DNA from: an uncultured Gammaproteobacteria bacterium
GTDB lineage: Bacteria; Pseudomonadota; Gammaproteobacteria; Acidiferrobacterales; CAJVXG01
Assembly (NCBI GenBank): GCA_913009215.1
Contig: CAJVXG010000112.1
Location: 1-5,245, forward strand
Reading direction: 5' to 3'
DNA length: 5,245 nt
Shown here: positions 1 to 5,245 of the stretch, in pieces
How positions within the stretch are numbered: the stretch's first letter is position 1
Layout of the letters: the number at the start of each line of letters is the position of its first letter
Notes under the pieces: model-generated
What the model was told of the DNA's origin: nothing
The model's database searches: none
Seen by the model: only the letters and a program-made list of their open reading frames with translations
Program-made: the position numbers and the translations under genes

Positions 1-1686
1 GAGATCGATGCCCTGGGCGGCATTATGGCCCGCGCCATCGACCGGAGCGGTATCCAGTTCCGTATCCTCAATGCCCGTAAGGGACCGGCAGTGCGCGCCA
101 CCCGGGCCCAGGCTGATCGTACTTTATATAAGGCCGCGGTGCGGTCGATGCTGGAGAACCAGGAAGACCTGTCCATTTTCCAGCAGGCTGCAGACGATCT
201 TATTGTGGAAGGCGACCGTATTGTCGGTGTGGTCACACAAATGGGGCTGAAGTTTCGTGCCCCGGCCGTGGTATTGACCAGCGGCACCTTCCTTGGTGGC
301 CTGATCCATATCGGTATGGAAAACTACCAGGGCGGTCGCGCCGGCGACCCGCCGGCGAATGCGCTGGCCAGCCGTTTGCGCGAGTTGCCGTTCCGGGTCG
401 GTCGCCTGAAGACCGGCACACCTCCGCGTATCGACGGTCGCAGCATCAATTACGATGTGCTGGCGGAGCAACCGGGCGATACGCCGACCCCGGTGTTTTC
501 CTTTTTGGGTAGTGCCGAGGAGCATCCCGAACAGGTGTGCTGCCACATTAGCTATACCAATACGCGCACTCATGACCTGATTCGCGCCGGTCTTGATCGC
601 TCGCCCATGTACACCGGCGTTATTGCAGGCACCGGCCCGCGCTACTGTCCGTCGATTGAAGACAAGATCCAGCGCTTTGCCGACCGCGATCAGCACCAGG
701 TCTTCGTCGAGCCCGAAGGACTGAATACGCATGAGGTCTACCCGAACGGCATTTCCACCAGTCTGCCGTTTGACATCCAGTGGCAGTTTGTCCGTTCGAT
801 CAAGGGTTTTGAGAACGCCCACATCACCCGTCCCGGTTACGCCATCGAATACGATTATTTCGACCCGCGCGATTTAAGACCGACACTGGAAACCCGGGCG
901 CTGTCGGGCCTGTATTTCGCCGGGCAAATCAACGGCACTACCGGGTATGAAGAAGCCGCGGCCCAGGGTCTGTTGGCCGGCATCAACGCCGCCCTGCAAG
1001 TGCAGCAGCGCGCACCCTGGTATCCGAAACGGGACCAGGCCTATCTCGGTGTGCTGGTCGATGATCTCATCACCAGCGGCACCACTGAACCCTATCGTAT
1101 GTTTACCTCGCGTGCCGAGTACCGCCTGTTGCTGCGTGAGGACAACGCCGATCTGCGCCTGACGGAAATCGGTTACCAGCTCGGTATCGTCGACGAACCC
1201 CGCTGGCAACGGTTTGTGGAAAAACGAGAGGCCATTAGCAAAGAGGCGCAACGGCTGGAACGCACTTGTTTACGGCCGGGCGATGTCAGCACAGAGTTGG
1301 CGCAGAAAATTCTGGGACAGCCCTTGAGCCGCGAATACAAACTGGTCGATTTACTGCGCCGCCCGGAAGTGAGTTACGACGATCTGCAGCAACTGGACCC
1401 GACCCCGGTTGATGTCGATCCGGAAGTAGCGCAACAGGTCGAGGTGCAAACCAAGTACGCCGGTTACATCGTGCGCCAGCAGGAAGAAATCGATCGCCAT
1501 CGGCGTTTTGAAGACACCGTGTTGCCAGAGGGTATCGACTACGACAAGGTCTATGGCCTGTCGAACGAGATTCGACAAAAACTGAACGATCATCGTCCGG
1601 TGACCCTGGGCCAGGCGGCGCGCATCTCCGGCGTTACCCCGGCGGCGATATCGTTATTATTGGTGCATCTGAAGCGACGCGCCTAG
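1..1686 (+). CDS. mnmG: tRNA uridine-5-carboxymethylaminomethyl modification enzyme MnmG (5'-truncated by window edge)
   Basis: FAD-dependent subunit of the MnmE-MnmG complex, which with GTP, a folate one-carbon donor and glycine or ammonium installs (carboxymethyl)aminomethyl at C5 of wobble U34 in several tRNAs; cytoplasmic. The frame is open from base 1, giving 561 residues to a TAG stop. Family motifs seen (window residue numbers): KTGTPPRID 137-145, GPRYCPSIEDK 212-222, EPEG plus NGISTSLP 237-255, FAGQINGTTGYEEAAAQG 306-323, EPYRMFTSRAEYRLLLRED 363-381, and the C-terminal SGVTPAAIS helix that contacts MnmE. Compared from memory with E. coli MnmG (629 aa), window residue 1 falls at about residue 62, so the Rossmann GxGxxG nucleotide-binding motif and the first conserved Cys (Cys47) lie outside the window; Cys216 matches the conserved Cys277. 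The C-terminus ends LKRRA, about seven residues shorter than in E. coli, where a repeat element begins. rsmG, the usual downstream partner, is absent here. The internal ATG at 25 is not the true start. Confidence 0.98.
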   Translation, partial: EIDALGGIMARAIDRSGIQFRILNARKGPAVRATRAQADRTLYKAAVRSMLENQEDLSIFQQAADDLIVEGDRIVGVVTQMGLKFRAPAVVLTSGTFLGGLIHIGMENYQGGRAGDPPANALASRLRELPFRVGRLKTGTPPRIDGRSINYDVLAEQPGDTPTPVFSFLGSAEEHPEQVCCHISYTNTRTHDLIRAGLDRSPMYTGVIAGTGPRYCPSIEDKIQRFADRDQHQVFVEPEGLNTHEVYPNGISTSLPFDIQWQFVRSIKGFENAHITRPGYAIEYDYFDPRDLRPTLETRALSGLYFAGQINGTTGYEEAAAQGLLAGINAALQVQQRAPWYPKRDQAYLGVLVDDLITSGTTEPYRMFTSRAEYRLLLREDNADLRLTEIGYQLGIVDEPRWQRFVEKREAISKEAQRLERTCLRPGDVSTELAQKILGQPLSREYKLVDLLRRPEVSYDDLQQLDPTPVDVDPEVAQQVEVQTKYAGYIVRQQEEIDRHRRFEDTVLPEGIDYDKVYGLSNEIRQKLNDHRPVTLGQAARISGVTPAAISLLLVHLKRRA

Positions 1687-1881
1687 CAGGATGTTGAAAA
1701 ACTCAAGAATAAATGCATTTTCCGTCATACCGGCGCAGGCCGGTATCCAGAAGTTTTAATTGCATTGACCTGCTTTTTTTGGACTCCGGTCTGCACTTAG
1801 ATCATCTTCGATAATCATTAAGTACTTCCTGAACTTCGTTCTGGTCGCGCCGGAGTGACGAAGGTTTTTTCAACATCCTGC
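1686..1881. repeat. MITE-like intergenic element with 16-bp perfect terminal inverted repeats
   Basis: The left end GCAGGATGTTGAAAAA (1686-1701) is the exact reverse complement of the right end at 1866-1881. The 196-bp element contains no credible ORF. Inside are further nested symmetries: an 8-bp hairpin at 1727-1746, ACTCCGG/CCGGAGT at 1783-1789 and 1850-1856, CGTCA/TGACG at 1723-1727 and 1856-1860, and GAAC-TTC-GTTC at 1831-1841. Small non-autonomous elements with terminal repeats and no coding capacity fit the MITE definition, and sequences of the CGTCATNCCGGC...GCCGG type are frequent in gammaproteobacterial spacers (recalled, not searched). No clear target-site duplication is visible at the ends. 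If transcribed, the RNA could fold into a long imperfect hairpin and might act as a 3' end or stability element for mnmG mRNA. Element identity is inferred; the inverted repeats are directly seen. Confidence 0.75.
1727..1746. repeat. Perfect 8-bp stem-loop inside the MITE-like element
   Basis: ATACCGGC at 1727-1734 pairs perfectly with GCCGGTAT at 1739-1746 around a GCAG loop. It lies 40 bases after the mnmG stop and is the most stable local hairpin in that spacer. No T-run follows directly (the nearest, at 1773-1780, is 26 bases further), so it is not a canonical intrinsic terminator; it may protect the mnmG transcript end or simply be the conserved core of the repeat family. Confidence 0.6.
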
Positions 1882-2013
1882 CAGGGTTTTTAAGCCAAAG
1901 AAAAGAAAACGTCGGCTTGTTTGTTGCCTTATGTAAATTTATCCGGTCTTCGGTGTCCCGTTTCCAGTATACAGAGACCAAAAACCGATATCTTTAAGCA
2001 TATCTTAAGGATG

Positions 2014-2024
2014 TATACTATAAA
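2014..2024 (+). promoter_or_regulatory. Candidate sigma-70 -10 region for the LTA synthase-family gene
   Basis: Two overlapping -10-like hexamers occur: TATACT (2014-2019) and TATAAA (2019-2024), about 40-50 bases ahead of the GTG start. The surrounding leader (1882-2063) is AT-rich and holds no ORF. No good TTGACA-like -35 sits 16-18 bases upstream; the TATACT option would use TCTTTA at 1991-1996. A GTATAC hexamer occurs twice, at 1967-1972 and 2013-2018, and a short TTAAG/CTTAA dyad (1995-1999, 2004-2008) lies just upstream, so an activator-dependent promoter is possible. Position is inferred. Confidence 0.4.
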
Positions 2025-2053
2025 CTAAGCCCTATTTAAGGAATCCTATACCC

Positions 2054-2058
2054 AGAGG
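2054..2058 (+). promoter_or_regulatory. Ribosome binding site supporting a GTG start
   Basis: AGAGG lies five bases before the GTG at 2064. This decides the start: the first ATG in frame comes only at codon 89, inside a membrane helix, so it would delete the first transmembrane segment. A second purine-rich stretch, AAGGA at 2038-2042, is too far away (over 20 bases) to serve this start. Confidence 0.55.
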
Positions 2059-2063
2059 CCTCA

Positions 2064-4190
2064 GTGCGACAGATTTATTCTCGTTATATCCTTCCTGTTG
2101 TCGAATACAGCAAAAAGACCCAACTGCTGCCAGCAGAAATTCGTTTTCTTTTTAAGTTGATATTCATCGGTTTGGCGGCCTTTGCCCTGGTGCGACTCGG
2201 TTTGCTTTGGCGTAACTGGGAGCTGGCAGCGTATACCCCCGCTCTATTGTTAATAAAAAGTTTTCTCGTCGGCATCCGTTTTGATCTGGCCGTTCTGAGC
2301 TATTTACTTGTACCGCTCCTGTTGTGGATGTTGATACCAAAATGGGGTTGGCAATATAAAAGACCGGCCTTTCGCGTACTGCCCTGGGCATTAGGTATTT
2401 TATTTGGCCTGATTATATTTATCTGTTTTGTCGAGATCGAATTCTACCGGGAATTTCACCAACGCCTGAATCGGCTCGCCTTCCAGTACCTGTCGGAAGA
2501 TCCTGCAACAGTGCTCAGCATGATCTGGAACGGTTACCCCGTGATTCCGTATTTACTGGCAATAGCGGTGTTTGTGTATTTATTGGTATGGCTACTAAAA
2601 AAGATTATGCCCGGTAAAGCAGCAGGAATACCCTACAACAACCACAGGCACTGGAAGCGCACAGTACCCATTGGCATGGTTGTTTTTGTGCTTCTGATTG
2701 CCGGCTCCCGTGGCGGCTTTAACGCCGGGGCGCCACTGCGATGGGGGGATGCCTATTTTAGTAACTCAAACTTTGCCAATCATCTGGCCTTAAACGGGAT
2801 TTTCACGCTCGGGAACGCCGCACTCAATCGTTCCCGGGAAGGAAAGATGTCCAGTCACTGGCTAAACAGGATGGCATACAAAAAAGCCCTGAGCACTACC
2901 CGGAAAATGGTATTGCAAAGCGGAGATCAATTGCACGATCGGGATGTATACCCCTTGTTACGTGTATCGGCAGTAAAGAAACGGACCTTTAATTATGGCA
3001 AGTCGCCAAAACATATTGTCCTTATATTAATGGAGAGCTTCTCCGCCGAGTTTGTTGGCCGACTGGGAGCCGGTTACAATGCGACCCCGGTTTTTGACCG
3101 GCTTATTGACAAAGGTATCCTGTTTGATCGTTTCTTTTCCCAGGGAACGCACACCCACCAGGGCCTGTTTGCAACCCTGAGCAGTTTTCCGAACCTGCCC
3201 GGCTTTGAATTCCTGATGCAAAACAGCCATGGCCAACAGGCCTTTCGATCCTTTCCGGCGATATTAAAAGAAGTGGGGTTCAGTACTACCTATGTATACA
3301 ACGGCCGTTTTACCTGGGACAACCAGGAGGGTTTCTTTCGCAATCAGGGTATGCAGCGATTCGTTGGCGTGGACGATTATGTTAATCCTCGCTATATGGA
3401 CCCTACGTGGGGGGTTTCCGATGAAGATATGTTTGTTCGTGGTGTAGCCGAAATCGATCGCAGTGCCAAACACGGTCGCGCCTTTGTATTGTTACAAACC
3501 GTGAGCAACCACGCACCATTCAAGCTTCCTGCTCCGGCCCCGTTTTCGGACCTGAAAGGGCCAGAGCGGCTTAAAAAACGTCTCAATGGAATCCGTTATT
3601 CGGACTGGGCCCTGGGGCGCTTCTTTCAACTGGCCCGTACCAGACCCTGGTTCAAAGACACCTTGTTCGTCATTCTCGGCGATCATGGTTTTGGATACCA
3701 AAGCCCCAAGGCCATGCTTGATCTGGGACCACACCATGTCCCCTTGCTGCTCTATTACCCCGGGGACCGCACTGCTCAAGCCCGGCGCATTCATACCGTT
3801 AGCAGCCAGGTTGATGTGCTGCCCACGGTTTTGGGTCTGGCCCGGATAAAACGCATGCACCAGAGTTGGGGCCGGGATTTATTTCGACTGGCGCGTAACG
3901 ATCCCGGCTGGGCCGTCATCAAATCCTCCGGAGACTCGCAAGTTGTCGGGCTTGTGCACGGCAGTACTTTGCTGGTGGTAACACCAAAATTGCCTCCCCA
4001 ACAATACCGGTATCGCCTGAATCCCTGGCGCGCACAAAAGCTGTCGATAACAACCAGGGACAACAAATACTGGACCACCAGACTTTACAGTTACATTGTA
4101 ACCGGCCTGGGCGCACTGCTGAGCCACCGCGCCGGTGTGGTTACCGAGGCGGGCCATAAAACCGCCAGAAAAATAAAGGCGGTGAAATAA
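2064..4190 (+). CDS. LTA synthase family / phosphoglycerol transferase-like inner-membrane enzyme (alkaline phosphatase superfamily)
   Basis: A 708-residue membrane protein with about five N-terminal hydrophobic segments (roughly residues 29-48, 57-91 as one or two helices, 106-125, 158-178, 201-215), including the RFDL motif (72-75) typical of this family, then a periplasmic sulfatase-fold domain (about 316-600). Visible active-site elements: LMESFS with metal ligand Glu324; GTHT-HQGL with likely nucleophile Thr364; WGVSDEDMF around Asp453-Asp455; TVSNHAPF with His483; GDHG with Asp540-His541; and HHVPLLLYYPG around His557/His558. These match the metal-dependent phosphotransferase site of LtaS/OpgB-type enzymes, so the catalytic set looks complete. 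Family members move phosphoglycerol or similar head groups from phospholipid onto envelope acceptors; in a Gram-negative the acceptor could be periplasmic glucan or a lipid, but the sequence does not say which. It starts with GTG, has its own leader, and seems monocistronic. It uses more ATA, TTA and AGA codons than mnmG. The C-terminal 100 residues are family-variable. Confidence 0.88.
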   Translation: MRQIYSRYILPVVEYSKKTQLLPAEIRFLFKLIFIGLAAFALVRLGLLWRNWELAAYTPALLLIKSFLVGIRFDLAVLSYLLVPLLLWMLIPKWGWQYKRPAFRVLPWALGILFGLIIFICFVEIEFYREFHQRLNRLAFQYLSEDPATVLSMIWNGYPVIPYLLAIAVFVYLLVWLLKKIMPGKAAGIPYNNHRHWKRTVPIGMVVFVLLIAGSRGGFNAGAPLRWGDAYFSNSNFANHLALNGIFTLGNAALNRSREGKMSSHWLNRMAYKKALSTTRKMVLQSGDQLHDRDVYPLLRVSAVKKRTFNYGKSPKHIVLILMESFSAEFVGRLGAGYNATPVFDRLIDKGILFDRFFSQGTHTHQGLFATLSSFPNLPGFEFLMQNSHGQQAFRSFPAILKEVGFSTTYVYNGRFTWDNQEGFFRNQGMQRFVGVDDYVNPRYMDPTWGVSDEDMFVRGVAEIDRSAKHGRAFVLLQTVSNHAPFKLPAPAPFSDLKGPERLKKRLNGIRYSDWALGRFFQLARTRPWFKDTLFVILGDHGFGYQSPKAMLDLGPHHVPLLLYYPGDRTAQARRIHTVSSQVDVLPTVLGLARIKRMHQSWGRDLFRLARNDPGWAVIKSSGDSQVVGLVHGSTLLVVTPKLPPQQYRYRLNPWRAQKLSITTRDNKYWTTRLYSYIVTGLGALLSHRAGVVTEAGHKTARKIKAVK

Positions 4191-4276
4191 CCAGGAAAGA
4201 ACGGCAAGCTAGTATGAAAAATGGGTGTCCGGTGTCGATTTAATCCGGTAGGCGGCCATCTCCAGCCGCACATAAA

Positions 4277-4305
4277 AAAACCGGCACCGCAAGGGCACCG
4301 GTTTT
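4277..4305. terminator. Bidirectional intrinsic terminator between convergent genes
   Basis: AAAACCGG (4277-4284) pairs with CCGGTTTT (4298-4305); within, an asymmetric internal loop and a CC/GG pair close a GCAA tetraloop (4289-4292). Read on the minus strand the stem runs into seven T residues (complement of 4274-4280), a good rho-independent terminator 19 bases after the DUF2914 stop. Read on the plus strand it ends in four T residues, so it probably also stops transcription from the membrane-enzyme gene, whose stop is about 87 bases upstream. Confidence 0.85.
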
Positions 4306-4323
4306 AAACAACAACAGAGTAAA

Positions 4324-4896
4324 TTAATTGGTCGGTGTCGTACTGCCTGTAGTACCAGTAGTCGTGCTGTCAGAGCTTGCCGCTGGTGTTGCTGCCGCGG
4401 CACTTGCCTCCGCCTTGCTGTAAGTGAAGGTATTCACGCTCAAGGTGTTGCCGGCCTCATCGACTACCGAGGCCTTCCATTCCCCGTTCCAGCTTGGGTC
4501 CAGTTTCTTGCTGGAATAGGTGCGCCAGCGCGACCCATTAATCTGGAACGGCACTTCGGCCATGATCTTGCCTTTGTATTCCCAGCGGTGTTTCACGGTC
4601 TGGCCCTGCATATTGCGCAGTTCGGTGAAGTAATAAATCTTGGTCTGGTTGTTTTCCAGGGAGTTAATGTTATCCACCGGTTCACGGTTATCGACGCTGG
4701 TGGTAAAGGCCGAACGGGCTACTTCGCCTTTGGCCATGGCCTTTGCCGGGGTGGCGGCCGTGCTACTGCTGGTCGCGCTCGGTGTTGCCGTGGTGTCCGT
4801 GGCGCTGGCACCGGTTGCCGCGTCGGTGCTTATGTCGGCGGCATACAGCGGAGCGCTGAGTAGCAATCCTGCCAGCATGATTGCTGATTTTTTCAT
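4324..4896 (-). CDS. Secreted DUF2914 domain protein with low-complexity Ala/Ser/Thr flanks
   Basis: A 190-residue protein. An N-terminal Sec signal peptide is clear: MKKS, a hydrophobic core, and SAPLYA followed by AD, with cleavage probably after residue 19 or 20. Residues about 21-57 are an Ala/Ser/Thr-rich linker; 58-160 form a DUF2914-type domain, recognised by FTTSVDNREPVD, KIYYFTELRNMQGQTV, HRWEYKGK, MAEVPF, RWRTYSSKKLDPSW and GEWKASVVDEAG; 161-190 are again Ala/Ser/Thr/Gly-rich. The domain looks like a small beta-sandwich, in which the HRW, YSSK and GEW segments are the conserved signature; its biochemical role is not known to me. There is no lipobox cysteine and no further membrane segment, so it should be periplasmic or secreted. 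The start is firm: GGAGGG at 4903-4908 (minus-strand reading) sits six bases upstream of the ATG. It is convergent with the membrane enzyme and divergent from the gene at 5130. Confidence 0.9.
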   Translation of the reverse strand: MKKSAIMLAGLLLSAPLYAADISTDAATGASATDTTATPSATSSSTAATPAKAMAKGEVARSAFTTSVDNREPVDNINSLENNQTKIYYFTELRNMQGQTVKHRWEYKGKIMAEVPFQINGSRWRTYSSKKLDPSWNGEWKASVVDEAGNTLSVNTFTYSKAEASAAAATPAASSDSTTTGTTGSTTPTN

Positions 4897-4942
4897 ATCT
4901 ATCCCTCCATTGGGGTGTACATTATTTCGTGGTAAAAATTTA

Positions 4943-4968
4943 GAAACAGGAACTAAGTTCCTGATTTC
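4943..4968. promoter_or_regulatory. Near-perfect palindrome, candidate operator in the divergent promoter region
   Basis: CAGGAACT (4947-4954) and AGTTCCTG (4956-4963) are perfect 8-base arms around a single A; outside them GAAA (4943-4946) pairs with TTTC (4965-4968) after one extra base at 4964. The site lies 47 bases above the DUF2914 start codon and about 160 bases above the divergent start at 5130. The compact symmetry, without a following T-run, fits a dimeric regulator's operator better than a terminator. Related half-sites occur at 5068-5077 (CAGGGAACTT) and 5102-5108 (CAGGAAC). No regulator is identified. Confidence 0.5.
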
Positions 4969-5019
4969 AAGGCAGCTTACGCCTGTTTTTATGCGGAAAA
5001 ATAGCCCAATCAGACAAAG

Positions 5020-5050
5020 GGGGCGTTATTCAAGATAGAATGGGGCGTTA
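5020..5050 (+). repeat. Pair of 9-bp direct repeats flanking a possible -10 element
   Basis: GGGGCGTTA occurs at 5020-5028 and again at 5042-5050, a 22-base period, close to two helical turns. Between them lies TAGAAT (5036-5041), a fair sigma-70 -10 hexamer for the gene starting at 5130, with only a weak CAGACA (5011-5016) as -35 at 19-base spacing. Tandem same-face sites around a weak promoter suggest binding by a regulator, but nine bases twice in a short spacer could also be chance or slippage. Confidence 0.4.
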
Positions 5051-5070
5051 GCAGTATGAGTGGTAACCAG

Positions 5071-5099
5071 GGAACTTCATAATCTTCCAGGACTCACAA
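5071..5099 (+). promoter_or_regulatory. Possible RpoE/ECF-type promoter for the downstream secreted protein
   Basis: GGAACTT at 5071-5077 equals the classical RpoE -35 element; 16 bases later stands TCACAA (5094-5099), only partly like the TCTAA/TCTGA -10. A start site near 5106 would give a leader of about 24 bases including the ribosome site GAGGA at 5117-5121. The -10 is imperfect, so this is a hypothesis competing with the TAGAAT promoter at 5036. Confidence 0.25.
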
Positions 5100-5129
5100 G
5101 ACAGGAACCACCACAAGAGGAAAGGCATA

Positions 5130-5245
5130 ATGCGAAAAATAATGTTAACGATAGTGGCTACGATGTTGTTGCAGGCCGTACCCGCGACCCATGTCCAGGC
5201 AGGGGATAATGGACTCGTCATGAAGCGCAGCCCGTACAGCGTTTC
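5130..5245 (+). CDS. Secreted protein, probably DUF302 family (3'-truncated by window edge)
   Basis: The first 38 codons are visible and the frame runs open off the window end. The product starts with a signal peptide (MRKIM, hydrophobic LTIVATMLLQAV, then PATHVQA with likely cleavage after residue 24), followed by GDNGLVMKRSPYSVS. The GLV-x-K-x-SPYSV pattern is the usual beginning of mature DUF302 domain proteins, small exported proteins of unclear function. A ribosome site, GAGGA within a purine-rich AGAGGAAAGG at 5116-5125, stands eight bases before the ATG, which fixes the start. It is divergent from the DUF2914 gene across 233 bases. Family assignment rests on about 14 residues and is therefore tentative; that it is an exported protein is well supported. 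Confidence 0.65.
   Translation, partial: MRKIMLTIVATMLLQAVPATHVQAGDNGLVMKRSPYSV

Noticed and set aside
124..822. Long minus-strand open frame (232 codons) opposite mnmG
   Set aside because: It is a shadow of the highly conserved mnmG coding strand; its translation resembles no family and lacks a ribosome site.
1761..1780. T-run at 1773-1780 as an intrinsic terminator for mnmG
   Set aside because: Only a three-base GCA/TGC pairing precedes the T-run; the good hairpin at 1727-1746 is too far upstream.
1892..1918. AAGCC/GGCTT inverted repeat in the leader before the membrane-enzyme gene
   Set aside because: Five-base arms with a 17-base loop are expected by chance, and no T-run or motif supports a function.
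4207..4272. Short minus-strand reading frame ending in STPDTHFSY, downstream of the terminator hairpin
   Set aside because: It lies beyond the terminator of the DUF2914 gene, has only about 20 codons from a GTG or 16 from an ATG, and shows no convincing ribosome site.
4640..5038. Plus-strand open frame of 132 codons overlapping the DUF2914 gene and its upstream region
   Set aside because: Most of it lies antisense to a well-supported gene with signal peptide and ribosome site; its hydrophobic Ala/Val stretch is the reverse reading of the Ala/Thr-rich linker.
5056..5082. ATG-initiated mini-ORF (eight codons) upstream of the gene at 5130
   Set aside because: There is no ribosome site, no regulatory amino-acid bias and no following attenuator hairpin, so a leader peptide is not supported.

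Overview
The window looks like chromosomal DNA of a Gram-negative proteobacterium, most likely a gammaproteobacterium. The truncated mnmG product is very close to the enterobacterial/gammaproteobacterial form. Two genes encode small Sec-exported proteins of DUF2914 and DUF302 type, and the spacer after mnmG carries an inverted-repeat element of a kind common in gammaproteobacterial spacers. Genus cannot be named from this sequence alone.

Layout: (1) 1-1686, +, mnmG (tRNA wobble-uridine modification), lacking roughly its first 61 residues. (2) 1686-1881, a MITE-like non-coding element bounded by 16-bp perfect terminal inverted repeats; its left repeat begins on the last base of the mnmG stop codon. 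(3) 1882-2063, an AT-rich leader with a probable promoter. (4) 2064-4190, +, a 708-residue polytopic membrane protein of the LTA synthase/phosphoglycerol transferase family (alkaline phosphatase superfamily). (5) 4191-4323, a short spacer between convergent genes with a bidirectional hairpin terminator. (6) 4324-4896, -, a secreted DUF2914 protein. (7) 4897-5129, a divergent regulatory region with a near-perfect palindrome, a pair of direct repeats and candidate promoters. (8) 5130-5245, +, the start of a second secreted protein, probably DUF302 family, cut by the window end.

The genes do not form one pathway. mnmG is a housekeeping gene, and its usual partner rsmG does not follow it; the MITE-like element and the membrane enzyme sit there instead. 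The membrane enzyme probably transfers a polar head group (such as glycerol phosphate) to an envelope glycan or lipid on the periplasmic side. The DUF2914 and DUF302 genes are divergent across a shared 233-bp region and may be co-regulated envelope or periplasmic proteins. I see no phage, CRISPR, toxin-antitoxin or defence module, no tRNA or rRNA, and no clearly new system. The best leads are the repeat element at the mnmG stop codon and the symmetric sites in the divergent promoter region.
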